Assembly: GCA_964439015.1 (NCBI GenBank)
Contig: CAYTMV010000004.1
Span: forward strand, 1 to 64,000
Length of the DNA: 64,000 bases
Direction of reading: 5' to 3'
Source of the DNA: Gemmobacter sp964439015
Lineage (GTDB): Bacteria > Pseudomonadota > Alphaproteobacteria > Rhodobacterales > Rhodobacteraceae
Shown: one piece after another, positions 34,431 through 42,891 of the stretch
Position numbering within the stretch: the first letter of the stretch is position 1
How the letters are laid out: each line of letters opens with the position of its first letter
The notes under the pieces: generated by a model
The model's input: only the letters and a program-made list of their open reading frames with translations
Told to the model about the DNA's origin: nothing
Databases searched by the model: none
Program-made: the position numbers and the translations under genes

Positions 34431-36098
34431 ATGCCTGACGACGGAAAAGCCCCGATTGCATCCCCGCTGCTGGCCGACCTGCGCGGCCTGACCGCCGCCA
34501 CCCTGCCGGAACTGGATGCGCTGTTTGCTTCTGCGCGCGAGGCGCTGCGGGATCGGGTTACGCTGGGCGGCAAGATCAACGGCGGCCAGATGGAAACCCA
34601 TCAGCACGCAGCCCATGCCCTGTCCTGGCTGGCCACCTATGTCGAGGCCTTGCGCCAACTGGACGCCTGGGCTGCCCGTCTGGAAACCGCCGGCCAGTTT
34701 GGCGAGATGGAGGCGCTGCTGCTGCAGATCGGCTTTGGCGAATACCTGAACCAGATCAGCGGCGGCATCCCGATGAGCCAGGGCGAGGTGGCCCGCCTGC
34801 AAGATCTCGGGTTGGAGGCGTGGCAACCCGGCGCCTCGGCGCGCACGCTGATGGCGCGGGGCAACACGGTTGAGGCCCGCGCGCGGCTGGTGACGCTGAT
34901 GCGCGACAATCACGGCCGCGCCACCTTTGGCGCCACCGGCCTGGACGAAGAGCTGGAGATGATCCGCGACCAGTTCCGCCGCTATGCCGACGAACGGGTC
35001 GTGCCGAACGCGCATGAATGGCACCTTAAGGACGAGCTGATCCCGATGGAGGTCATCAACGAACTGGCCGAGCTGGGCGTGTTCGGGCTGACCATTCCTG
35101 AAGAATTCGGCGGTCTGGGCCTGTCAAAGGCCTCGATGGTGGTCGTCTCGGAAGAGCTGTCGCGCGGCTATATCGGCGTTGGCAGCCTTGGCACCCGGTC
35201 CGAAATCGCGGCCGAGCTGATCCTCTGCGGCGGCACGCCTGAGCAGAAGGCGCAGTGGCTGCCCAAGATCGCCTCGGCCGAAATCCTGCCGACGGCGGTG
35301 TTCACCGAGCCCAACACCGGCTCGGACCTGGGGTCGCTGCGCACCCGCGCGGTGAAGGTCGGCGATGACTGGGAAGTGACCGGCAACAAGACCTGGATCA
35401 CCCATGCGGCGCGCACCCATGTCATGACGCTGCTGGCGCGGACCGACCCGAACACCACCGATTACCGTGGTCTGTCGATGTTCCTGGCCGAAAAGATCCC
35501 GGGCACCGATGAAAACCCGTTCCCGACCCCGGGCATGACCGGCGGCGAGATCGAGGTGCTGGGCTATCGCGGCATGAAGGAATACGAGCTGGGCTTTGAC
35601 GCGTTCAAGGTGAAGGGTGAAAACCTTCTCGGCGGTGTCGAGGGTCAGGGCTTCAAGCAGTTGATGCAGACCTTTGAATCCGCCCGCATCCAGACTGCGG
35701 CCCGAGCCGTGGGCGTGGCGCAGGCGGCGCTGGAAACCGGGATGCAGTATGCCACCGATCGCAAGCAGTTCGGCAAATCGCTGATCGAGTTTCCGCGCGT
35801 GTCGGGCAAGCTGGCAATGATGGCGGTCGAGATCATGATCGCCCGGCAACTCACCTATTTCAGCGCCTGGCAGAAAGATCATGACAAGCGCTGCGATCTT
35901 GAGGCTGGCATGGCCAAGTTGCTGGGCGCGCGCGTGGCTTGGGCAGCGGCGGACAATGCCCTGCAGATCCACGGCGGCAACGGTTTTGCACTGGAGTATC
36001 AGATCAGCCGGATCCTTTGCGACGCCCGCATCCTGAACATCTTTGAGGGGGCGGCCGAGATCCAGGCGCAGGTTATCGCCCGCCGCCTGCTGGATTGA
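34431..36098 (+). CDS. mcd: Methylsuccinyl-CoA dehydrogenase-type acyl-CoA dehydrogenase
   Basis: 555 residues from the ATG at 34431 (GAGGA upstream). An N-terminal extension of about 150 residues (LFASAREALRDRVTLGGK, GGQMETHQHAAHALSWLA) precedes a normal acyl-CoA dehydrogenase core: FTEPNTGSDLGSLRT, GNKTWITHAA, RGMKEYELGFDAF, YATDRKQFGKSL, QIHGGNGFALEYQISR, NIFEGAAEIQ. That extension and the length are those of (2S)-methylsuccinyl-CoA dehydrogenase, the ethylmalonyl-CoA pathway enzyme that hands electrons to ETF. AidB-like or other long acyl-CoA dehydrogenases are the alternative. It stands alone and converges with an MFS gene. Confidence 0.82.
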   Translation: MPDDGKAPIASPLLADLRGLTAATLPELDALFASAREALRDRVTLGGKINGGQMETHQHAAHALSWLATYVEALRQLDAWAARLETAGQFGEMEALLLQIGFGEYLNQISGGIPMSQGEVARLQDLGLEAWQPGASARTLMARGNTVEARARLVTLMRDNHGRATFGATGLDEELEMIRDQFRRYADERVVPNAHEWHLKDELIPMEVINELAELGVFGLTIPEEFGGLGLSKASMVVVSEELSRGYIGVGSLGTRSEIAAELILCGGTPEQKAQWLPKIASAEILPTAVFTEPNTGSDLGSLRTRAVKVGDDWEVTGNKTWITHAARTHVMTLLARTDPNTTDYRGLSMFLAEKIPGTDENPFPTPGMTGGEIEVLGYRGMKEYELGFDAFKVKGENLLGGVEGQGFKQLMQTFESARIQTAARAVGVAQAALETGMQYATDRKQFGKSLIEFPRVSGKLAMMAVEIMIARQLTYFSAWQKDHDKRCDLEAGMAKLLGARVAWAAADNALQIHGGNGFALEYQISRILCDARILNIFEGAAEIQAQVIARRLLD

Positions 36099-36099
36099 T

Positions 36100-37329
36100 C
36101 TAACCTGACGCGGCCCCGCCCCCACGCGAGGGCCGCGCCACCCCAAGGCGCGGATGTAGACGCGCGGCCAGGCCTTGGGCAAAGGCGAAGCAAGCCCCGG
36201 TCACGATGAACAGCACCGAAAGCGGTGCAAAGGCCAGCACGGCCCAGGCCAGACCCGGTGCCATGATCCCCGAGACATCCCGATAGGACGAGAAGACCGC
36301 CGCCATCTCGACCCGCTCGGAGGGTTTGACGGCCATCATGAAGGGCAGATTGCCGGCCGCATCCAGCGTCACCAGCCCGGCGGATGCGATCAGCAGGCAG
36401 GCCACCACCGCCCAGGGCATCCCGGACAGAGCCGTCGCCAAGGCAAAGCCTGCCATGCACAGGATGAACGCCCCGCGCACCGTCCGACGCACCGTAAAGC
36501 GGCGCACCAGACGCGCCAGCAGCGGGGTGGTGAACAGCAGGGCATTGGACAGCGATAGTGCCATGCCGCCCACATGCTCGCCCAGACCGGCTTCGATGCA
36601 GAAGATCGGCAAATAGATGATATACACCCACCATCCGCAGGATCGGATCACCGCAAACAGCCAGCCGGCCACCAGCCGCGGTTGATGGAAAAAACGGTTC
36701 AGATAGCCCAGCGGGTTGACTGCCGGTCCTTGCGCCCGGGCGATTTGCCGACCGTTACCCAAGCGCAGCCACCAGAAGACGCCCAGCAAGGTAGCCGCCG
36801 CCGCCGCACCGGCGATGAAGGGCAGCGGCGCCCAGATGCTGCGCAGCCAGACCCCCAGCATCGGACCAACCACCCAGGGCGTTGCCGCGTAAAACATTTG
36901 CAGGCTCTGGGTACGACCGAGGTCTGATCTGGCCACGTAATCCAGAACATAGGCATTGAAACAGACAAATACCGTCACCGTACCCAGTGCATTGGCCCCG
37001 ACGGCCAGCGGCACCAATACCGGACCGCCGAACATCGCCATCGCCATGCCCGCAAGATACAGACCGCAACCGGCCGAATACATCCAGCGTCTCGGCAATT
37101 TCTGCGTCAGGCCCGGCACCAGCAGGCCCCAGATCAGCGATACCAGCCCGACCAGAAAATACACGCGGCTGACCATCACGGCATCGCCCAAGGCATCATA
37201 GATCACCAGAGGCATGACCGAGACCATCAGCCCTCGCACGGTGGCCTCAAGCCCCGCCAGAATGGCGAAATGCTCGATGCGCGGCGTGGCTGCGTGGCGC
37301 AGGAAGATGGGGATGTATTTGATGGTCAT
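36100..37329 (-). CDS. Major facilitator superfamily transporter
   Basis: 409 residues with about 12 hydrophobic helices; the loop LTQKLPRRWMYSAG between helices 2 and 3 has the MFS basic character, and LVRRFTVRRTVRGAF marks the equivalent loop in the second half. Substrate cannot be read from the sequence. It follows recO by 72 bases on the same strand and may be the end of the rsh operon or separate. Its stop is one base from the mcd stop. Confidence 0.8.
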   Translation of the reverse strand: MTIKYIPIFLRHAATPRIEHFAILAGLEATVRGLMVSVMPLVIYDALGDAVMVSRVYFLVGLVSLIWGLLVPGLTQKLPRRWMYSAGCGLYLAGMAMAMFGGPVLVPLAVGANALGTVTVFVCFNAYVLDYVARSDLGRTQSLQMFYAATPWVVGPMLGVWLRSIWAPLPFIAGAAAAATLLGVFWWLRLGNGRQIARAQGPAVNPLGYLNRFFHQPRLVAGWLFAVIRSCGWWVYIIYLPIFCIEAGLGEHVGGMALSLSNALLFTTPLLARLVRRFTVRRTVRGAFILCMAGFALATALSGMPWAVVACLLIASAGLVTLDAAGNLPFMMAVKPSERVEMAAVFSSYRDVSGIMAPGLAWAVLAFAPLSVLFIVTGACFAFAQGLAARLHPRLGVARPSRGGGAASG

Positions 37330-37401
37330 GGCGCGTATCGGAACATCAAGCCTGCCTTGTCTGTGTGCGTCTTGTCGACCTGCGACAGAAAATGTCGCGG
37401 C

Positions 37402-38130
37402 TCAACTTGGAGCATGTCGATGCAGCAGGTCCAGCAATCGCGCGCGGGCCTCGGGCAGGGCAGGGTTGGCGCGCAACTCGGCCAGCACGCGGGTCAGGAA
37501 ATGGCCGGTCAGCGCAAAGCCCGGCGCGATCTCGTCCCGCAACGCGCGTCCCTGCCCCAGCAGAAACGGCGGCAAGGCCAACAGGCGCGGCGCCCAGTCA
37601 CCCGCCGCCCCGCGCGACACCGCCCGCCCGGTGCGCGGGCTGACATAGGCCAGATCCTCGCGGCTGCCAGTGACAGCGCAGCGCGCGAGGTCGAGGGCGA
37701 AGCCCAGATCCTCGAGCAGCAGCATCTCCCAGCGCAGATAATCGGCGGCCCAATCCCCGGCGTCCTCGATCCGATCCAACAGCGCCAGCGTTTCAAGATA
37801 CAGTCGCGGCTGCGCCACCCGCTCGGGCAGGAAAGCATGGGTCATGGCGCAGATCGCGTTCAGCCCGGCCAGCCCCAGCGGGTCAGCCATCAGCCCCGCG
37901 CGCGAGCGCAGCGGCTCGACCGCAAAGCTGCCCATGTGCTGATCCAGCCGCGCCCGCCAGGCAACCGAGACCTGCGTGCCCGGTTGCAGATGCGCAGCCT
38001 GCTTGCGAGAGGCGCCGCCCGGCACCACCCCCGCGTGACGCCCATGGGCGGCCGTGAACACTTCGATGATCGCGGCCGCCTCGCCATGCCGGCGCATGGT
38101 GATCAGCAGGCCTTCGTCGCGCCATTCCAT
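37402..38130 (-). CDS. recO: DNA repair protein RecO
   Basis: 242 residues. MEWRDEGLLITMRRHGEAAAIIEVFTAAHG and GVVPGGASRKQAAHLQPG form the N-terminal OB fold that binds DNA and RecR; LTGRFL-type helical C terminus follows. Loads RecA at gaps with RecF and RecR. I use the ATG at 38130; the frame also opens at a TTG at 38154. Last of the lepB-rnc-era-DUF1491-recO run. Confidence 0.92.
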   Translation of the reverse strand: MEWRDEGLLITMRRHGEAAAIIEVFTAAHGRHAGVVPGGASRKQAAHLQPGTQVSVAWRARLDQHMGSFAVEPLRSRAGLMADPLGLAGLNAICAMTHAFLPERVAQPRLYLETLALLDRIEDAGDWAADYLRWEMLLLEDLGFALDLARCAVTGSREDLAYVSPRTGRAVSRGAAGDWAPRLLALPPFLLGQGRALRDEIAPGFALTGHFLTRVLAELRANPALPEARARLLDLLHRHAPS

Positions 38131-38161
38131 CGCGCTGTTATCCGCCGCCGGCAAGCGCCGG

Positions 38162-38494
38162 TCAATCCGCCAGCCCCGGTTCGTCCAGCAGGGTGCGCCC
38201 GGCGCGGTCTTCCAGCTCGATCACCCACAGATCGCGATCGCGCCCGCGCAGACGGGCCAACACGGCGTCCACCTCGGCCTCGGCCCCCTCGGCCAGCACC
38301 ATCCAGACCCGCGCACCGGTCATGGGATCAAAGCTGCGCTGCCAGGCCCGCGCCTGACCGTCCAGCGTGGCACATTTCACCACCACCGCGCCCGCGGTCG
38401 GATCGCCGCGCGCGGTCAGATAGGCCGGGATGTCGGCCAGCCGCAGCCGCGCCAGATAGGCCGCAACCCAAAGGTCAGCGGTCAGGCGCGCCAT
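38162..38494 (-). CDS. DUF1491 family protein
   Basis: 110 residues; RLTADLWVAAYLARLRLADIPAYL at the N terminus and GAVVVKCATLDGQARAWQRSF are the conserved parts of this alphaproteobacterial family. Function is unknown. Its fixed position between era and recO, with 3 bases to era and 31 to recO, suggests a housekeeping role linked to translation or repair, but that is guilt by association. Confidence 0.85.
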   Translation of the reverse strand: MARLTADLWVAAYLARLRLADIPAYLTARGDPTAGAVVVKCATLDGQARAWQRSFDPMTGARVWMVLAEGAEAEVDAVLARLRGRDRDLWVIELEDRAGRTLLDEPGLAD

Positions 38495-38497
38495 GAC

Positions 38498-39418
38498 TCA
38501 GTCGCCATCGCGGAAATCGAGGCCCATTTCCGAATAGCGCTCTTTCTCGTCCAGCCAGTTTGGCCGCACCAGAACCTGCAGGAACAGATGCACCGGGCGG
38601 CCCAGAAACTCGGATATCTCGGCGCGGGCGGCCTGCCCCACGGCCTTGACCGTCTCGCCACCCTTGCCCAGCACGATGCCCTTGTGGCCATCGCGAGCGA
38701 CATAGATCAACTGGTCGATGCGCACCGAGCCATCGGGGCGTTCTTCCCACTTCTCGGTCTCGACGGTCAGCTGATAGGGCAGCTCTTCATGCAGGCGCAG
38801 GGTCAGCTTTTCGCGCGTCATCTCGGCGGCCAGCATCCGCAGCGGCAGGTCTGCCAGCTGATCCTCGGGGTAATACCAGGCACCTTCGGGCAGCTCGGCG
38901 GCCAGCCAGTCCCGCAGGTCTTCCACGCCATATCCCCGCTCGGCCGAGATCATGAAGGTCTTGGCGAAGGGATAGGCCGCGTTCATCTTCTCGGCCAAGG
39001 CCAGCAGGGTTTCCGCCTTGACGCGGTCGATCTTGTTGATGGCCAGCGCCACCGGGCGGCCCATCGCCATCTCTTCTTTCATACGGTCGAGGATCGCCTG
39101 CACGCCCTCGGTCAGGCCACGATGCGCCTCGATCAACAGCACGACGATATCTGCATCCGCCGCCCCGCCCCAGGCCGCCTTGACCATCGCCCGATCCAGA
39201 CGCCGGCGCGGACGGAACAGGCCGGGCGTGTCCACGAATACGATCTGCGTCTGTCCAGCCATGCAGATACCGCGGATCCGGGCCCGGGTGGTCTGCACCT
39301 TGTGGGTGACGATCGAGACCTTGGCCCCGACCATCCGGTTCAACAGCGTGGACTTGCCGGCATTGGGTTCGCCGATCAGCGCCACAAACCCGGCGCGGGT
39401 GGGTTGGGCCTCAGTCAT
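38498..39418 (-). CDS. era: GTPase Era
   Basis: Ribosome-associated GTPase needed for 16S rRNA 3'-end maturation and 30S assembly. 306 residues: G1 GEPNAGKSTLLN, G2/switch region QTTRARIRG, G3 VDTPGLF, G4 NKIDR, and a C-terminal KH domain (LGKGGETVKAVGQAARAEI). The ATG at 39418 lies 8 bases inside the end of rnc, giving tight coupling between the rRNA-processing nuclease and the assembly GTPase. Confidence 0.95.
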   Translation of the reverse strand: MTEAQPTRAGFVALIGEPNAGKSTLLNRMVGAKVSIVTHKVQTTRARIRGICMAGQTQIVFVDTPGLFRPRRRLDRAMVKAAWGGAADADIVVLLIEAHRGLTEGVQAILDRMKEEMAMGRPVALAINKIDRVKAETLLALAEKMNAAYPFAKTFMISAERGYGVEDLRDWLAAELPEGAWYYPEDQLADLPLRMLAAEMTREKLTLRLHEELPYQLTVETEKWEERPDGSVRIDQLIYVARDGHKGIVLGKGGETVKAVGQAARAEISEFLGRPVHLFLQVLVRPNWLDEKERYSEMGLDFRDGD

Positions 39419-40100
39419 CCTGTCCCTCCAACCGGGCCAGAAGCGCCCGGGCTGCCACCTGCTCGGCGGCGCGTTTCGTGTTGGCGGCGGCCTGTGCGGT
39501 CGCGCCATTGGCCAGCCGCACCTCGACGGTGAAGACCGGCGCGTGATCCGGCCCCTCGCGGCTGATCGCGGCATAGGTCGGCACGGCCATGCCCCGGGCC
39601 TGCGCCCATTCCTGCAGCGCGGTCTTGGCATCGCGGGCGCCATTTCCGGCATCCTGCACCCGCGCGCCCCAGTGGCGCAAGACCACGGCACGGGCGGCCT
39701 CAAAACCGGCATCCAGATAGACGGCAGCAATCACCGCCTCCATCGCATCGGCCAGCAGCGCCTCTTTGCGACGCCCGCCGGTCATCATCTCTGAGCGACC
39801 CAGCTTCAGCACATCGCCCAGACCCAGCGCGCGGGCCACCTCGGCGCAGGTTTCCTTGCGCACCAGGGCGTTGAAGCGCGGCGCAAGCTGACCCTCGGCA
39901 GCCTTTTCATCAGCGTCAAACAAGGCCCCGGCAATCGACAAGCCCAGCACCCGGTCGCCCAGAAACTCCAGCCGCTCGTTCGAGGGGCGCATCGGCGCCG
40001 CAATCGAGGCATGGGTTAGCGCGCGCACCAACAGGCCGGGGTCGCGGAACGTATGCCCCAAGCGGCCCTGAAAGGCCTGGATATCGGCGGCCAACCTCAC
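39411..40100 (-). CDS. rnc: Ribonuclease III
   Basis: 229 residues: catalytic domain with the signature NERLEFLGDRVLGL and the metal-binding DAMEAVIAAVYLD, and a C-terminal double-stranded-RNA-binding domain (DAKTALQEWAQARGMAVPTY ... AKRAAEQVAARALL type). Cleaves rRNA precursors and other duplex RNA. Start is GTG at 40100, overlapping the lepB stop as GTGA. Confidence 0.95.
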   Translation of the reverse strand: MRLAADIQAFQGRLGHTFRDPGLLVRALTHASIAAPMRPSNERLEFLGDRVLGLSIAGALFDADEKAAEGQLAPRFNALVRKETCAEVARALGLGDVLKLGRSEMMTGGRRKEALLADAMEAVIAAVYLDAGFEAARAVVLRHWGARVQDAGNGARDAKTALQEWAQARGMAVPTYAAISREGPDHAPVFTVEVRLANGATAQAAANTKRAAEQVAARALLARLEGQDD

Positions 40101-40882
40101 TCGATCGCCTTGAAGAACCGGTCGGACCGCCAGGTCCAGAAGAACAGCATCGACCGCCCTGCGGACGAAAAGATCACCCGATCCGCGCGCCCGATCAGAT
40201 ATTCGGCCGGCAACATGCCCACCCCGCCCGCGGCCTGCGCATATCGGCTGTCGGTAGAATTGTCGCGGTTGTCGCCCATGAAGAAATAATGCCCCGGCGG
40301 CACGGTGAAGAGATCGGTATTGTCACCATAACCGTTCGGCACGATGTTCAGAACCGAATGTTTCACGCCATTGGGCAGCGTTTCGATGGTGCGGGTCTTG
40401 GTGCAGATGCCACCCAACCCGACCGGTCCGTTTTCACAGCCGGGGGTATTGCGCATGGGCCCCTGCGGCTCGAACACCTCTGAAAACACGCCGCCCGGCT
40501 CTTGCGGGACCTCGGCGCCGTTGATCCACAGCACGCCGTTCTTCACCTGCACCGTATCGCCCGGCAGGCCGATCAGGCGCTTGATGAAATCCGAGCCATT
40601 GACCGGATGGCGAAAAACCACCACATCGCCGCGCTCGGGTTCGGACGCGAACAACCGCCCCTCGATCGGGCAGGCAGAGAACGGGCAAGAGTATTTCGAA
40701 TAGCCATAGGCCATCTTGTTGACGAACAGGAAGTCGCCGATCAGCAGCGTGTCCTTCATCGATTCCGACGGAATCCAGAACGGCTGGAAAAACAGCGTGC
40801 GAAACACACCCGCGATCAGCAGCGCATAGACCACCGTCTTGATCGTCTCGACGATACCGCCGTCTTTTTTAGCCTTGGCCAT
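40097..40882 (-). CDS. lepB: Signal peptidase I
   Basis: 261 residues from the ATG at 40882 (AAAGGGGCAG upstream). One N-terminal membrane helix (IKTVVYALLIAGVFRTLFF) is followed by the catalytic Ser in PFWIPSESMKDTLL, the general-base Lys in SDFIKRLIGLPGD, and box E in FFMGDNRDNSTDSR. A Cys pair in YSCPFSACP and another in GCENG...GGICTK are insertions between boxes. Removes Sec and Tat signal peptides at the periplasmic membrane face. Confidence 0.95.
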   Translation of the reverse strand: MAKAKKDGGIVETIKTVVYALLIAGVFRTLFFQPFWIPSESMKDTLLIGDFLFVNKMAYGYSKYSCPFSACPIEGRLFASEPERGDVVVFRHPVNGSDFIKRLIGLPGDTVQVKNGVLWINGAEVPQEPGGVFSEVFEPQGPMRNTPGCENGPVGLGGICTKTRTIETLPNGVKHSVLNIVPNGYGDNTDLFTVPPGHYFFMGDNRDNSTDSRYAQAAGGVGMLPAEYLIGRADRVIFSSAGRSMLFFWTWRSDRFFKAIE

Positions 40883-40934
40883 TTCTGCCCCTTTACGTCT
40901 TGCGCGGGCTACATGCGCGCGCCTGCGCCCCAAG

Positions 40935-41357
40935 TCAAGTTTCGCCGGGGCGCGGGGTGGCCAAGGGCCTTGCCTCGATCACCACGAAAGCCTGCGCCCA
41001 AGGGTGGTCGTCGGTCAGGGTGACATGGACGATGGCTTCATGTCCGGGCGGTGTCATCTCGGCCAGCCGGGTGGCTGCCCAGCCCGTCAGCCGCATCACC
41101 GGCTGTCCGGTTTCAAGATTGCTGACGGCCATGTCCCGCCAGCTGATGCCCATGCGCAGACCGGTGCCCAGCGCCTTGGAGCACGCCTCCTTGGCGGCCC
41201 ACCGCTTGGCATAGGTGCCGGCCGTATCGGCGCGGGCTTCGGCCTTGGCCTGTTCGACCGATGTGAACACGCGGTTGCGAAAGCGGTCGCCAAACCGCGC
41301 CAAGGTCGCCGCGATCCGGTCGATATTCGCCAGATCCGATCCGATGCCAAGGATCAT
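40935..41357 (-). CDS. acpS: Holo-[acyl-carrier-protein] synthase
   Basis: 140 residues. MILGIGSDLANIDRI has the metal-binding Asp of AcpS, and RWAAKEACSKALGTG the second signature (the KEA motif). Attaches 4'-phosphopantetheine from CoA to acyl carrier protein. 4 bases downstream of pdxJ and 52 upstream of lepB, the order also seen in E. coli and relatives. Confidence 0.95.
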   Translation of the reverse strand: MILGIGSDLANIDRIAATLARFGDRFRNRVFTSVEQAKAEARADTAGTYAKRWAAKEACSKALGTGLRMGISWRDMAVSNLETGQPVMRLTGWAATRLAEMTPPGHEAIVHVTLTDDHPWAQAFVVIEARPLATPRPGET

Positions 41358-41361
41358 CGCC

Positions 41362-42105
41362 TCAGGCCCGCGCCTCGTCCATCCGCCGACGCATCTCTTC
41401 GATGGCAGGTCCGAGGCCGAGATAGATCGCCTCGCCGATCAGGAAATGACCGATGTTCAGCTCACGCAGTTCCGGCATGGCGGCGATGGGGGCAACATTG
41501 TCATAGGTCAGGCCATGGCCGGCATGAACCTCAAGGCCCAGACTGGCAGCCAGTTGGGCACCTGCCCGCAGACCCGAAAGCTCCAGTTCTGCCTCGTCCA
41601 GCTGGCCTTCAGCGTGCAGGTCCGAATACCGGCCGGTATGCAACTCGACCACCGCCGCGCCGATGCGGGCACTGGCCTCGATCTGACGGGGATCATGGCC
41701 GATGAACATGCTGACGCGGATGCCCGCATCGCGCAGGGGGGCGATGTAGTCGCGCAGACGCGCCTCGTCGCCCGCCACATCCAGCCCGCCCTCGGTGGTG
41801 CGTTCCTCGCGCCGTTCGGGGACCAGACAGACGGCATGGGGTTTAAGTCGCAGCACAATCGCCTGCATCTCAGCAGTGGCAGCACATTCAAAGTTCAACG
41901 GAATGCCGATGCCTGCCCGCAGGGCATCCATGTCGGCATCACGGATATGGCGGCGATCCTCGCGCAGATGGGCGGTGATCCCGTCCGCCCCTGCCGTCTC
42001 GGCCAGAATGGCCGCACGCAACGGGTCAGGCCAAGTGGAACCACGCGCATTCCGCACAGTGGCCACATGGTCGATGTTCACGCCCAGCCTGAGTTTTTCG
42101 GCCAT
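41362..42105 (-). CDS. pdxJ: Pyridoxine 5'-phosphate synthase
   Basis: 247 residues. LRLGVNIDHVATVRNARGS, GADGITAHLREDRRHI, LNFECAATAEM and VHAGHGLTYDN are the conserved PdxJ blocks carrying substrate-binding His and Glu. Condenses 1-deoxyxylulose-5-phosphate with 3-amino-1-hydroxyacetone phosphate to PNP, the last ring-forming step of vitamin B6 synthesis. The amine precursor comes through SerC as well, which is encoded elsewhere in this window. Confidence 0.95.
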   Translation of the reverse strand: MAEKLRLGVNIDHVATVRNARGSTWPDPLRAAILAETAGADGITAHLREDRRHIRDADMDALRAGIGIPLNFECAATAEMQAIVLRLKPHAVCLVPERREERTTEGGLDVAGDEARLRDYIAPLRDAGIRVSMFIGHDPRQIEASARIGAAVVELHTGRYSDLHAEGQLDEAELELSGLRAGAQLAASLGLEVHAGHGLTYDNVAPIAAMPELRELNIGHFLIGEAIYLGLGPAIEEMRRRMDEARA

Positions 42106-42134
42106 CGCCCTCTCCTTGGTTCCGCACAGCTAGG

Positions 42135-42854
42135 TTAGGGCGCACCGGGCGGATCGTCACCCCCTGTTTCGAATTTATCTGCCGATTCAGATGCGGCTTT
42201 TTCGGCCATGTGACGCGCTTTCTCGGCCAGCAGGGCCCGGATCGCGCGGCGTTTCTCACCCCTTTCTGCGGCCTTTTTGGCCCGCAGTCTTTGATAGGCA
42301 TGCACCGCAGGCAGGGTGATGTAATAGGCGATGGTCGAGGCGATGAGACCGGGGATGATCGACCCGACCGTATAGGGCCAGAAGATGTAGTCGAAGAACC
42401 CTTCCAGCTTGTCCCATTCGGCGCGATGGTCCCCCCAGATCGCGCTGATATTCAGCCAGAGCTGGTGCCCGGCATCGGCAAAGGCGGCATAGACGGTGGC
42501 GAAATCCAGCGGCTGCTCGATCCCCAGGATCCAGTGGCCCAGCTCGATCGAACCCACAGCGATAAAGGGCGTGGTGATCGGATTGGACAGGAAGGTGAAC
42601 AACATCGCCGCCAGGATATTGCCCCGCGTCAGCCAGGACAGCGCGGCGGCCGTCAGAAGTTGCAGACCGTAAAGCGGCGGAAAATTGACGAAGGTGCCGA
42701 TGAAGACCCCACGGGCGATGCGGTGCGGCGGGTCAGGCAGGCGGCGCATGCGATGCAGCACATACTTGATCGCACGGCGAAAACCGCCGCGCGGATAGAC
42801 ATATTCGCGCGCCGTCTGCCACCAGCCGCGAGGATCGCGCCGCTTGAAGACCAC
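42135..42854 (-). CDS. DUF2062 membrane protein
   Basis: 239 residues from a GTG at 42854 preceded by GGAGG; the frame opens further upstream but overlaps rsh less plausibly. Two or three hydrophobic helices (GTFVNFPPLYGLQLLTAAALSWL, ILAAMLFTFLSNPITTPFIAVGSIELG, and a third near residue 190) with the family motif FLSNPITTPF. Function unknown. A charged C-terminal tail of about 50 residues follows. Lies between rsh and pdxJ in the operon. Confidence 0.82.
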   Translation of the reverse strand: MVFKRRDPRGWWQTAREYVYPRGGFRRAIKYVLHRMRRLPDPPHRIARGVFIGTFVNFPPLYGLQLLTAAALSWLTRGNILAAMLFTFLSNPITTPFIAVGSIELGHWILGIEQPLDFATVYAAFADAGHQLWLNISAIWGDHRAEWDKLEGFFDYIFWPYTVGSIIPGLIASTIAYYITLPAVHAYQRLRAKKAAERGEKRRAIRALLAEKARHMAEKAASESADKFETGGDDPPGAP

Positions 42855-42891
42855 CTTCCCTCCGTGCCCATCTCGGGCTTCCGGCCGCCCG

